Source: Paenibacillus spongiae
GTDB taxonomy: Bacteria > Bacillota > Bacilli > Paenibacillales > Paenibacillaceae
Assembly (NCBI RefSeq): GCF_024734895.1
Contig: NZ_CP091430.1
Coordinates: forward strand, 2,002,501 to 2,066,500
Length of the DNA stretch: 64,000 bases
Reading direction: 5' to 3'
In this document: positions 9,403 through 18,568 of the stretch, piece by piece
How positions within the stretch are numbered: the first letter of the stretch is position 1
Layout of the letters: every line of letters starts with the position of its first letter
Notes under the pieces: generated by a model
What the model was told of the DNA's origin: nothing
What the model saw: only the letters and a program-made list of their open reading frames with translations
The model's database searches: none
Position numbers and translations under genes: made by a program

Positions 9403-11853
9403 ATGAATATTATCATCACGATCGCCGGAATTATGATCATGTTTATCGTTACAATGCTTGCCGGTTTTATGTTGAACGGAATTCTCAAATGGATTCGGCT
9501 GCGCTTTCTGTCACCTATTGCTGCACTTGTTCTGTTATTGAACATGACGTACATGACGCGAGAGTGGTATTCGTTATTGCTCCTGGGCATCGTGATCCTG
9601 TCGGCCTGGACAGTCATCCGATCGTTATACATGAAAGCAATAGCCCGAAAAATCGTATACGCCGAAGAGCAGCTGGACAACGTGTGGGCGTCCTTGTATG
9701 CCATCTATGCGCTTTATGCCGCACTGCAGCGCTCCTTCCCCTATCACTGGGTTGAGAATAAGCTGGACCTGAGTCCGAATGCGGCCGTCATCACGCTGGT
9801 CTGTACCGCCTTGTCGTTCTTATTGCTGCTAAGCAGCCTGTCCGCGATATTTGGTCCCTATAAACAATTGAAAGGACGGTTGAAGAAGCAAGCCTGCATT
9901 GATGAAGCGTCGCTGAAATCGATCGTTCGGATTACCGATCCCAAGCGTCGCGAAGAAGCGCTCGGTTACGTGGATGCATTGGCTGAAAGATTAGTATCCC
10001 GTCAAAAAATAATGCGACTGGTAGACGGCGGCAAGCGATTTCTGATCAAGAAGGGAAGCCGCATGGCTAATGATGAACCGGTGCGGCGCGGTAGTGGTAC
10101 GGACAGGAGTCCGGAAAGCCCGGAACCCGGCGCTCAAGCAAGTCTGTCCGCTGCCGCAGGAACGGATCATTCATCGGCAGATACGGATCGATCCGTCCTA
10201 AATAAGGGCTCATCGCCATTGAACCGCTTGGATGCCCGCGCTGCAGACGAGGAACCCTTATCGGTTCCCGAATCATGTCATGACGCCAGTGAAACTCATG
10301 GAACGGCATCCGGACCGGGAATAGATCAATCGTTTCGTATCCTGAGGCAAAACTTCAGCAAGCATCCGATCGCAGAAACGACATATGAAGACCGTCTTCA
10401 CTACATGACGGTTCTCTTCTACGCCATCGAGGATTTGAAGCGGAAGCACAGCATTGCGGACGAGCTGTTGAGCCAGTATGCGGTGATGCTTGGCATTAGA
10501 CAGGAGGATGCGGAGCCGATCCGGTCCATTCCTACGAGATCCTCTCCCGAATTGAGAAGTGCGTTCCAGGCTGTGAAAAAAATCCGGTGGCGCAAACGGA
10601 AAGGCTGGCTGTACAGCCGTTATTCGTATAAGTACGCGGCGTTCGGAGAGTTTCTGTATACACGGCAGCGGCTGACCGGAGAGAAGGCGGAGGAAGAGAT
10701 CACCCGGTTGTACGGCCAGTCTCTCGGGATTTCCGCGGATGAACGCAAACTGACGATGGAATACTGCGCATTCTTGCTGGAAGGCAAGCTGAAAGCCGCA
10801 CAGCTGCTGCTCCACTCCCAGATGCCAGGCAAATGGAGAGAAGGTCTTTCATTCCTGTATGAGAGAGAAGCCGGGAATCGGGCCATGGACGATCGGAGCC
10901 GATTCGGGACGGCAGTAGTTGCCACGATGAGCGCCGGCAAATCGACCTTCATGAATGCTCTGGCCGCGAAGGACCTGCTTCCTTCCAAGAACCAGGCGTG
11001 CACAGCGAAGATAACCGCTCTGGTCCATAACGCACAATTCCGTCAGACCATTGGATATTCCAGAATGGCGGCAGGCGGATATCTTTATTCGGGCGCAGCC
11101 AATGCAGCCGTGACAGCTCGTTGGAACGGCATTCCGGAAGACAATGAAGTGTACTTGGAAGGTTCATTGGCAGGAGCCTACTGTGCCGAGTCCGCTTTTG
11201 CCTTCTACGATACGCCGGGAACCAACTATTCGATGGATAGCGGCCATAATGAAATTACTTATCGATTTTTGGAAGAACGGCCGATGAATCTGATCGTCTA
11301 TTTGATTAATGCGACCCAAATTTCGACGGATGATAACCGCGTGCTCCTACACAAGGTGACGGCGGTAATGGAGAAGGCGGAGCGTCCGCCGAATATCCTC
11401 TTTCTCCTAAATAAAGCCGACGAATTCGATCTGGAGGGGGATGACGATCTGGACGCTTCCATCGGCAGCGTCATTCATGATTTGAAAGAAGCCGGAGTAG
11501 AAGAGCCTGACGTTATACCGATCTCTTCATACGGTGCCAAGCTGTTTCGTATGGCGCTGGCCGGCAGGGAGCTTAGCAAGAAGGAAATGAAGGATATGGG
11601 GGCCTTATATCGGCTATTCATCGAGGACGGCGTGGATTTTACGCAATTTGCACGCATCCCCCGGATCAATCAACCGGACGATCCCCATTCATATTCGGCG
11701 GTTCACCCATGTCCGGACGTGCTGACCGTCGGCGGGAATCAGTACCGGGGGAGCGAGATGCTTCAAGCTCTGCAACGTACGGGGATGCCGGCTGTAGAAG
11801 CCTATATCAATCATTTGGCTCACATTCAAGGAGGCAATCGGAGCAATGGCTAA
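9403..11853 (+). CDS. membrane-anchored dynamin-like GTPase
   Basis: This is an 816-residue protein. The first 160 residues hold about four or five membrane spans (for example residues 4-24 and 125-150). A polar linker rich in Ser, Asp and Glu follows (about 215-310), then an alpha-helical segment, then a dynamin-type GTPase domain. The GTPase motifs are clear: P-loop ATMSAGKST (507-515), the G2 threonine in ACTAKIT, DTPG from Asp603, and NKAD from Asn670. The protein ends soon after the GTPase core, with no long helical stalk. The next gene overlaps it by 8 nt and supplies a GTPase with a long coiled coil, so the two may work as a pair. Membrane remodelling or tethering is the family role; the role here is inferred. 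It is the first gene of a six-gene operon. Confidence 0.88.
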   Translation: MNIIITIAGIMIMFIVTMLAGFMLNGILKWIRLRFLSPIAALVLLLNMTYMTREWYSLLLLGIVILSAWTVIRSLYMKAIARKIVYAEEQLDNVWASLYAIYALYAALQRSFPYHWVENKLDLSPNAAVITLVCTALSFLLLLSSLSAIFGPYKQLKGRLKKQACIDEASLKSIVRITDPKRREEALGYVDALAERLVSRQKIMRLVDGGKRFLIKKGSRMANDEPVRRGSGTDRSPESPEPGAQASLSAAAGTDHSSADTDRSVLNKGSSPLNRLDARAADEEPLSVPESCHDASETHGTASGPGIDQSFRILRQNFSKHPIAETTYEDRLHYMTVLFYAIEDLKRKHSIADELLSQYAVMLGIRQEDAEPIRSIPTRSSPELRSAFQAVKKIRWRKRKGWLYSRYSYKYAAFGEFLYTRQRLTGEKAEEEITRLYGQSLGISADERKLTMEYCAFLLEGKLKAAQLLLHSQMPGKWREGLSFLYEREAGNRAMDDRSRFGTAVVATMSAGKSTFMNALAAKDLLPSKNQACTAKITALVHNAQFRQTIGYSRMAAGGYLYSGAANAAVTARWNGIPEDNEVYLEGSLAGAYCAESAFAFYDTPGTNYSMDSGHNEITYRFLEERPMNLIVYLINATQISTDDNRVLLHKVTAVMEKAERPPNILFLLNKADEFDLEGDDDLDASIGSVIHDLKEAGVEEPDVIPISSYGAKLFRMALAGRELSKKEMKDMGALYRLFIEDGVDFTQFARIPRINQPDDPHSYSAVHPCPDVLTVGGNQYRGSEMLQALQRTGMPAVEAYINHLAHIQGGNRSNG

Positions 11854-14107
11854 CGTATCGATCAAGTACAACCCTTATAAAGTAGAATCGTTCATCTCGC
11901 TTAACGGCCGGGAAATTACGGAGGACAGCAAGCTTCATATTTACAAGAATGAAAGATTGCAGGTGTGGGTGGAGAAGCTCGGGCCGATTCTGGAGGATGA
12001 ATGCAACGACGATGCGATACATATCACGTTTCACGGAACATTTCTCGATTATGAGGATATGAAGGATTACTTTTCGCAAATCAAGCATTCGGTCGTCACC
12101 TACACCTTGGAACACATTCCGGCCAAGGAAACGGACGATAAATTCCGCGAGCTGGTGCTGTTGTTCGATGAGATGCAGGCCGGTCCGTTCGAAGATTTGA
12201 AGGATGCGCATATTACGGAAAATTTTAAGAAAGCGCTCGGTTCCGAATTCGAGGTGAGCGTCATCGCTACGATGAGCTCCGGGAAGTCGACGCTGATCAA
12301 CGCGATGCTGGGGCGGGAATTCGTCCCTGCCAAGAACGAAGCGTGCACAGCCACGATCGCACGCATTCGGGATCAAGACGGCATGGACGGCTATACGGCG
12401 AAATGTCTGGATCAGAACGGGGACGTCGTCTACGAGGAACAAGCGGTAGAGCTGGGGGATATGAAACGGTTTAACGAGGACGAACGCATATCCTATATCG
12501 AGGTGAACGGGGATATCCCGTTCATTCAGACCCGTAATGCGAACCTGATACTTGTCGATACGCCGGGACCGAACAACTCCAGAAACTCGGATCACCGCGA
12601 TCATACGTACCGGATCATTAAGAATGCGTCCAAGCCGATGGTCTTGTACGTGTTGAATGCCACGCAGCTGGCGACGAACGATGACAGCATTCTGCTCGGC
12701 AGCGTCGCCGAGGCGATGAAGGTCGGCGGGAAGCAGTCGAAGGACCGGTTCCTGTTCGCCGTGAACAAGATCGATGAGTACGATACGGAGCGGGCGGACA
12801 GCATTGACGAGGCACTCGGGAATATCCGCCACTACTTGGCCCAATATGGAATCGAGAATCCGAACGTCTTCCCGATCTCGGCCGAGATGGCCAAGGTCAT
12901 CCGTCTTCACCTCAGCGGCCAGCCGCTGACCCGGAAGCAGGAGAAGACATTGGCCGAATACGATCTTTTTACCGATGTTCCCCAGATGCATCTGACGAAA
13001 TATGCAATGCTGCCTGAATCCGCCAAGGTGGAATTGGCGGAGAAAGCCCGCCTCGCCAAGGATGAAGGCGATATTTACGGCGAAGCGCTGATCCACACCG
13101 GCGTCCCCGCGATCGAGGAAGCGATTAACGAATATCTGGATAAATACGCGGTAACCGCCAAAATAAAAAACGCCGTGGACACGTTCAGGAAGAAAATCGA
13201 GGAAAAGCAGATGATGGACCTGCTGCTGAAGGAAATCGAGCACAACAAAGGCGAGAGAATGCGGATTACAGAGCGGCTGCAGCGGGTGGAAGCGCAGCTG
13301 AACGAAGGGAAAGCAACCGAGCGATTCAAACAGAAGATACAGCAGCTTGCATACAACAAGGACATGAGCGACCGGATCCGCAAGATCAGATCCCGGATCG
13401 ATTCGATGCTGCAGGGGAAAGCCTCCGAGAAGATGACGATTGTGGAGATGGAGCAGGACATGTCCAAGCTGATCAGGAAGATCGACAACCTGCAGAGCGA
13501 TGTGATCACGGAACTGGAGAAGCTGGTGAACGAAGGGCTGCGGTCAGAAGCCGAGCAGCTTCTGGTAGAGTATTCGGGCTACATTCAGGGCTTGATGCAG
13601 GACAAGGCTGTGAAGCTGGGCAAGCTGGAAGTCGGAAGCGAGATGTTCCTGCTCGGCGAGATGCCGGACGCCTCCGAGCTGATCGAAAGGCATAAGAGGA
13701 CGGAGCAGGAGAAGGTCGGCGAGAAATGGGTCGAGAATGAGGGGAAAAGATGGTATAAGCCATGGACCTGGCCGCAGAAAAAAGGCTATTACCGGGAAAT
13801 CTTCGAAGACCGGGAGTATGTGGACGGATCGAAAGTATTCGAAGAGTTCCTGAAGCCGGTTCGCGGCAGCTTCTATGAAAATATTCAAAAAGCGAATGAT
13901 CATATGCAGGTGGAGTCGGAGCGTCTGAAGGCTTTCTTCCTGAAGGAATTGGACAAGCTGGAGTCCGTCATCAGGCAGAAGGTGAAGGAGCTCAAGGAAC
14001 TGGCCGGCAATAACAATCAACTCGAAGAACGCATCCGGAACGATCGTCAGAAGATGGACTGGTTGCATGCCTTCCAGATGAAATTGGATGCCATATTGGA
14101 AATATAA
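11846..14107 (+). CDS. dynamin-like GTPase with coiled-coil stalk
   Basis: This 753-residue soluble protein has dynamin GTPase motifs: P-loop ATMSSGKST (141-149), DTPG from Asp238, NKID from Asn307, and the EACTATIA switch segment, which closely matches the partner encoded upstream. From about residue 430 to the end it is highly charged and helical (coiled coil), interrupted by an aromatic patch WYKPWTWPQKKGYY near 630-645. There is no signal peptide or membrane span. An AAGGAGG lies before the ATG, inside the end of the upstream gene. Two adjacent dynamin genes are typical of bacterial dynamin pairs, which assemble hetero-oligomers on membranes. Confidence 0.9.
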   Translation: MANVSIKYNPYKVESFISLNGREITEDSKLHIYKNERLQVWVEKLGPILEDECNDDAIHITFHGTFLDYEDMKDYFSQIKHSVVTYTLEHIPAKETDDKFRELVLLFDEMQAGPFEDLKDAHITENFKKALGSEFEVSVIATMSSGKSTLINAMLGREFVPAKNEACTATIARIRDQDGMDGYTAKCLDQNGDVVYEEQAVELGDMKRFNEDERISYIEVNGDIPFIQTRNANLILVDTPGPNNSRNSDHRDHTYRIIKNASKPMVLYVLNATQLATNDDSILLGSVAEAMKVGGKQSKDRFLFAVNKIDEYDTERADSIDEALGNIRHYLAQYGIENPNVFPISAEMAKVIRLHLSGQPLTRKQEKTLAEYDLFTDVPQMHLTKYAMLPESAKVELAEKARLAKDEGDIYGEALIHTGVPAIEEAINEYLDKYAVTAKIKNAVDTFRKKIEEKQMMDLLLKEIEHNKGERMRITERLQRVEAQLNEGKATERFKQKIQQLAYNKDMSDRIRKIRSRIDSMLQGKASEKMTIVEMEQDMSKLIRKIDNLQSDVITELEKLVNEGLRSEAEQLLVEYSGYIQGLMQDKAVKLGKLEVGSEMFLLGEMPDASELIERHKRTEQEKVGEKWVENEGKRWYKPWTWPQKKGYYREIFEDREYVDGSKVFEEFLKPVRGSFYENIQKANDHMQVESERLKAFFLKELDKLESVIRQKVKELKELAGNNNQLEERIRNDRQKMDWLHAFQMKLDAILEI

Positions 14108-14120
14108 GGAGGGTTATCGG

Positions 14121-14741
14121 ATGTGGACTCCGAGCGACTATTTGCAGAATGCCGTAAAAACGCGCAATTATATACAAATTTACAATGAGCTTTGCAGCAT
14201 TATTCATAAGGATCCGACCTTCGCGACCTATGAGCTGACGCAGGCGATCCATTATATACAAGGACAGGGAGTCCCTGCGCTTATTCACGAGCATGACGGG
14301 AGACCTTTCGCGGAGCGGGAGCAGTGGGACAAGGAGTACTGGGCGCTTGTCATCTCCGATCTGATGGATAATTTCTCCATACTGCGTCTGGAGCATATGA
14401 AGGAGGTGGGCCGCCAGCTGTTTGGCAAACCCCAGGCGGCGCATACGGCAGCGCCGCGTATGGAAGCGGGGGGAGTACCGCGTCCTGTATCGCGCCCCTC
14501 ACCGCGTCCCTCACCGCGTCCGTACATGAATGCCTCGTCCGGTCGTCCGTCATTCGGCCGGCCGGCCGGCAAGGTTCGCCGAAGCGGGGACAATAACGCA
14601 AAAAAGCTTGGCGCCGTTGCGATTATCGCGGGTCTGGCCGTAGCGGGGGCAGCGGCACTCGGCTTCAAGAAAGGATTGCTGGTCGGCGGTGCGGCCGCAT
14701 TGATCGGCGGGACGATTTACTTGCTGCGCAAATCCAGGTAG
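14121..14741 (+). CDS. small protein with Pro-rich linker and C-terminal membrane hairpin
   Basis: This 206-residue protein is one I do not recognise. Residues 1-105 are predicted helical and polar. A proline/arginine-rich linker follows, with the repeated unit SPRP in tandem (about 127-145). The C-terminal 45 residues form two Gly/Ala-rich hydrophobic spans (AVAIIAGLAVAGAAALGF and GLLVGGAAALIGG) joined by a KKG turn. The start was chosen by AAGGAGGG 7 nt before ATG. It lies 13 nt after the second dynamin gene and 81 nt before the ATPase gene. It could link the soluble GTPase or the ATPase to the membrane; this is inference from layout only. Confidence 0.8.
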   Translation: MWTPSDYLQNAVKTRNYIQIYNELCSIIHKDPTFATYELTQAIHYIQGQGVPALIHEHDGRPFAEREQWDKEYWALVISDLMDNFSILRLEHMKEVGRQLFGKPQAAHTAAPRMEAGGVPRPVSRPSPRPSPRPYMNASSGRPSFGRPAGKVRRSGDNNAKKLGAVAIIAGLAVAGAAALGFKKGLLVGGAAALIGGTIYLLRKSR

Positions 14742-14822
14742 CGCAAAAGAATCGTGAAGCATACGAATCGGTCATGGACCTTCACATACAAAAACAATAG
14801 AAACGACATGGAGGGGAAGAAC

Positions 14823-17800
14823 GTGGACAAGCTTGATATCCGTCAGCAGCAGCAGCTTACGCAAGCATTCGAACAAGCGGATCATATCGTAACCAAGAAC
14901 TATTTGCCCGATCTAGCCCAATTCGATGTTATTCCGATGCCGGAAAGCCAGAAGCAGCTCCCCGTCAGCGAGACTACCCGGCTGATGCGGATGAACAAAG
15001 TCGTCTATGACAAAAGCGAGAACGCGTTGGATAAATTATCGAGCGTCTACAATGCGCTGGCCGGCAATAAAGGGGCGCTGATCGTTCTGGTTACCAGCGA
15101 CGGTACGAAGACGGAATTCTACATCGGCTCCAAGTCCGATGCTGCGGCCGGAAGCGTCTCATCTTCCCAGAAGACGCTGGAGAAGGCGTTCAAGGGCAAT
15201 TTCCCGGGGAGCGAGCTGGAACGGCTTCGCAATAACGAGGTGGAAGAGCTGATGGAACGCGTCTTCGCATCGGAATTGGAATCCAGCCCGCTCGCGGTCT
15301 CTGCCGTGTCCGGCGTAGCTTCTCTGCGAACAGAGGACAAAGCGGATTTCGTGCAGGGCATCGAGAAGCTGATCGATGCGATGAGAGGCGATAAGTTCTC
15401 CATCCTGTTCGTTGCGGATCCGATCCCGCACCGGGCATTGAACGAGATTCGGCGGGGTTATGAAAATTTATATACGCAGCTCTCGCCATTCGCGGCGAGC
15501 GATTTGCAGTTCAGCGCGAATGACAGCACCGCCGTAACGGAAGGGCTGACGCAGGGTTTCTCGGAGAGCATTAACGAAAGCCTGTCCAAGACGCAAGCCA
15601 CTACCGAGAATGTGACCACGACGGACAATCAATCGACGAATTACGGCCGGAATATTTTAACCTCTGCCCTGGTGCGGTTAACGGGCGGGAAGAGCTCCAC
15701 CTCCGAAAGCTCGAGCTCGACGGCCGGCTATTCTTCCTCGCGGACAGAGGGGTTGACGACGGGGACCTCCCGCATGGACTCCTCGCAGGAATCCACCTCG
15801 AAGTCCGTGACGGAAGGGAGCAGCCGCAGCCTACAACTGAAGTTCGCCAACAAAAGCGTTCAAACGCTGCTGGAGCGGATCGACGAGCAGCTGCAGCGCT
15901 TGAAGAAGTCGGAGGATCTGGGAATGTGGAATTGCGCCGCCTATTTCATTGCCGAGGATGCGCAAACGTCAAAAATTGCAGCCAATACGTATAAATCGCT
16001 CATGCGCGGAGACAATTCCTCGGTCGAGAGCGCCTGCGTGAATACATGGGACAGCGGAAGCAAGCGCAATCTGGCCCGGGTGACCGACTATGTGCGAAAA
16101 TTCCGCCACCCGCTGTTTGAGTTAAGCAGCTCGAACGGCGATGAAGTCCCGCCGGTTACGCCAGGCTCTTTGGTCAACGGGTACGAGCTGGCCATTCAGG
16201 CGGGACTGCCGCTCAAATCGGTATCCGGACTGCCGGTCATCGAATCGGCGGAATTCGGCCGCAGCATTGTCACGTATGACGCGCAGCCCTGCGGAAGACG
16301 AATTACTTTGGGCCGTATTTTTCATATGGGAGCCCCTGAAGAAACGGAAGTCGACATCGATGTGGACAGCCTCGCGATGCACGCGTTCGTAACCGGTTCG
16401 ACCGGATCGGGCAAGTCGAACACGCTCTATCAGCTTCTGGATAAGCTGGGGAAGGAGCAGGTGAAGTTCCTTGTTATCGAGCCGGCCAAGGGCGAGTATA
16501 AGCAAGTGTTCGGCGGCCGGCAGGATGTTCGGGTGTTCGGGACCAATCCATCCGTGTCGGAGCTGCTGAAGATCAATCCGTTCATCTTTCCGGACGGCGT
16601 CCATGTGCTGGAGCATATCGACCGGCTGGTGGAAATATTCAATGCCTGCTGGCCGATGTACGCGGCAATGCCAGCCGTCTTGAAGGAAGCCATCGAACAG
16701 GCCTATCTGGACTGCGGCTGGGATCTGGAGGAATCGATCAATTACAGCGGCAGCGGCGTATTTCCTTCCTTCGCCGGTCTGATGGCCATTCTTCCGGCTA
16801 TAATCCGGGAGTCGGAATACTCCCAAGAGGTCAAGGGCAACTATACAGGCGCCTTAATTACGCGGGTCAAGTCGCTGACCAATGGCATTAACGGGCAGAT
16901 CTTCTCGAATGATGAGACCGATAACGCCGTGCTGTTCGATCAGAACTGCATTGTGGATTTGAGCCGGGTAGGCTCTTCGGAAACGAAAGCCCTGCTTATG
17001 GGGGTGCTGGTTATGAGGCTTCAAGAGCATCGCTCCGTCTCGAGCACCGAGATGAACGGCGCGCTGAAGCATGTTACGGTCATCGAAGAGGCGCATCACC
17101 TGCTTCGCCGTACTTCGCAAGAGCAGTCCCAGGAGGGCAGCAATCTGCAGGGAAAAGCGGTTGAGATGCTGGCGAACGCGATCGCGGAGATGAGGACGTA
17201 CGGCGAAGGCTTTATTATCGCGGATCAATCGCCGAGCCTGCTCGACATGTCGGTCATCCGCAATACGAATACGAAGCTGATTCTCCGGCTGCCGGACGAA
17301 GGCGATAGGCAATTGGTCGGCAAATCGGCCAATCTGAACGACGAGCAGATCGTCGAATTAGCCAAGCTTAAGGTAGGCGTATCGGCTATCTATCAGAACA
17401 ATTGGCTGCAGCCTGTGCTGTGCGCCGTCGATCGTTACGAAGGCGTGATGAAATATGAATACCGACCTGCAGCCGTAACGGACAAGCAGTACAACCGCCG
17501 TATGCTGGGGGGCTTGACCAAGCTTCTTCTCGCCGTAAGGACGGCCGGTGTGCCGGCTATCGATCCGGCTGCGGACGAATGGGATCGGATCAAGCAGTGG
17601 CTGCTCGGCTGGCGCATAGCTCCGGGTGTGAAGACGCTCCTTCTGGCGGATCTGGACCTGTGGAAGCGGGAAGGCAGAATGGAGCTGTGGCAGGAAGAGA
17701 AGTTTGAACGTCTCTCCTCGGTACTCTATGCCTTGTACGACGGGAAGACGCTGCTGAAACGGGCGCAAGCGGCAGGCGACCTGACGCAGTGGAACGAGCA

Positions 17801-17963
17801 GGCGTCCCGGTCCGTGCGCAGCGCCTCCGAGCTGTTTCAGGATGAAATCGTGGAGAGAACGGTTGTTCAGTGCCTGTTAAGAGAGCAGTCGCTGGAGAAT
17901 GAAGAAACGAAGCAGTTCTACTTCTTATGGGTGGAAGATGCAAACGGGAGGGGTATCGCATGA
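14823..17963 (+). CDS. HerA/VirB4-like ATPase (DUF87 type)
   Basis: This 1046-residue P-loop ATPase is of the HerA/FtsK superfamily, whose members pump DNA or proteins. The N-terminal 230 residues are unlike any domain I can name. Residues about 240-345 are extremely rich in Ser and Thr (a low-complexity insert). The motor domain follows, with Walker A GSTGSGKS (525-532), an EPAKGEYKQVF segment, and Walker B VIEEAHH (about 753-759). A conserved LRLPDEGDRQLVG segment is near 818-830. I chose a GTG start after GGAGGGG with 6-nt spacing. It overlaps the nuclease gene by 4 nt (ATGA). HerA-like ATPases act in conjugation, DNA repair, secretion and phage defence, and the family alone does not decide between them. 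Confidence 0.9.
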   Translation: MDKLDIRQQQQLTQAFEQADHIVTKNYLPDLAQFDVIPMPESQKQLPVSETTRLMRMNKVVYDKSENALDKLSSVYNALAGNKGALIVLVTSDGTKTEFYIGSKSDAAAGSVSSSQKTLEKAFKGNFPGSELERLRNNEVEELMERVFASELESSPLAVSAVSGVASLRTEDKADFVQGIEKLIDAMRGDKFSILFVADPIPHRALNEIRRGYENLYTQLSPFAASDLQFSANDSTAVTEGLTQGFSESINESLSKTQATTENVTTTDNQSTNYGRNILTSALVRLTGGKSSTSESSSSTAGYSSSRTEGLTTGTSRMDSSQESTSKSVTEGSSRSLQLKFANKSVQTLLERIDEQLQRLKKSEDLGMWNCAAYFIAEDAQTSKIAANTYKSLMRGDNSSVESACVNTWDSGSKRNLARVTDYVRKFRHPLFELSSSNGDEVPPVTPGSLVNGYELAIQAGLPLKSVSGLPVIESAEFGRSIVTYDAQPCGRRITLGRIFHMGAPEETEVDIDVDSLAMHAFVTGSTGSGKSNTLYQLLDKLGKEQVKFLVIEPAKGEYKQVFGGRQDVRVFGTNPSVSELLKINPFIFPDGVHVLEHIDRLVEIFNACWPMYAAMPAVLKEAIEQAYLDCGWDLEESINYSGSGVFPSFAGLMAILPAIIRESEYSQEVKGNYTGALITRVKSLTNGINGQIFSNDETDNAVLFDQNCIVDLSRVGSSETKALLMGVLVMRLQEHRSVSSTEMNGALKHVTVIEEAHHLLRRTSQEQSQEGSNLQGKAVEMLANAIAEMRTYGEGFIIADQSPSLLDMSVIRNTNTKLILRLPDEGDRQLVGKSANLNDEQIVELAKLKVGVSAIYQNNWLQPVLCAVDRYEGVMKYEYRPAAVTDKQYNRRMLGGLTKLLLAVRTAGVPAIDPAADEWDRIKQWLLGWRIAPGVKTLLLADLDLWKREGRMELWQEEKFERLSSVLYALYDGKTLLKRAQAAGDLTQWNEQASRSVRSASELFQDEIVERTVVQCLLREQSLENEETKQFYFLWVEDANGRGIA

Positions 17964-18568
17964 TCGAGACATTCGCGGCACTGAAAGAAGTGGCCAAGGA
18001 AGGATTGTCAGGGCAAGGCTCGGCCGTCCCGGAATTTGCCAAGGGGTTGAAAGCCGAGTCGGTCACGAGCTACGATCTTGCGGATAAGCCGCTGCTTGGC
18101 AAGGTGACGGAAGTGTCGGATTTAAGCGAGCTTGCCAAGGAGTACGGGCAGGAGCTGCGCGATCTGTCTCCCTATCCGGAAACGCTCCAGGATCTCGATA
18201 TTACAGAGTGGAAGAAGGTGTCGCCCGATGAAGTGGCCGATAACCGGATGGAGTTCCGCAATGTGAAGGACACCCTCATCCAGCAGTGGGAAGAGCGTAC
18301 CGGCAACGAATGGCCGACCTATGACGAAGACATCTACTCGGGCAACGGGATCAAAATCCGCAGCGCCGGCGATCTGTATGACGCCCATCACATCCGTCCG
18401 CTGGAATTCGGCGGCGGCAATACGTCAGACAATATAACGCCGCTGCATGCCGAGGATCATTATGACAGACAGGGCATTCACGCTCCCGGCGGCGTATTCG
18501 CCCGGATCGGCGAGGCGCTGAATGACTGGAATGGAGGAGCGGGCTATGACATTGAACGAGCTTCTTAA
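17960..18568 (+). CDS. HNH/endonuclease VII-type nuclease, probable toxin
   Basis: This 202-residue protein ends in an HNH-type metal-nuclease motif: DAHHIRPLEFGGGN (His143-His144) followed by DNITPLHAEDHYDRQGIHA. That is the layout seen in nuclease toxin domains of polymorphic toxins. The N-terminal 140 residues are helical and charged. They carry no signal peptide, LXG, WXG100, PAAR or Rhs features, so the delivery route is not evident. The start ATG overlaps the ATPase stop codon, and GGGAGGGG lies 6 nt upstream. The next gene encodes a SUKH-type protein, the usual antidote family for such nucleases. The catalytic type is well supported; its target (DNA or RNA) is not known. Confidence 0.85.
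   Translation: MIETFAALKEVAKEGLSGQGSAVPEFAKGLKAESVTSYDLADKPLLGKVTEVSDLSELAKEYGQELRDLSPYPETLQDLDITEWKKVSPDEVADNRMEFRNVKDTLIQQWEERTGNEWPTYDEDIYSGNGIKIRSAGDLYDAHHIRPLEFGGGNTSDNITPLHAEDHYDRQGIHAPGGVFARIGEALNDWNGGAGYDIERAS

Noticed and set aside
11807..13243. A 478-codon minus-strand frame opposite the second dynamin gene
   Set aside because: The plus strand has complete GTPase motifs, a ribosome-binding site and operon context. The minus frame is low in recognisable motifs and is a mirror effect of codon bias.
9403..14107. The two GTPases as Era/MnmE-type ribosome or tRNA GTPases
   Set aside because: The ATMSxGKST P-loop, long coiled coil and membrane spans fit dynamins, and no KH or tRNA-modifying domains are present.
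14490..14525. Possible CRISPR-like short repeats (TCACCGCGTCCC units)
   Set aside because: They are two or three in-frame repeats coding SPRP in a membrane protein, with no spacers and no cas genes.
17960..18568. Nuclease as a type VII (LXG/WXG100) secreted toxin
   Set aside because: No LXG or WXG motif, no small helical partner gene, and no EssC-type ATPase are present. The neighbouring ATPase is HerA/VirB4-like with a single motor domain.
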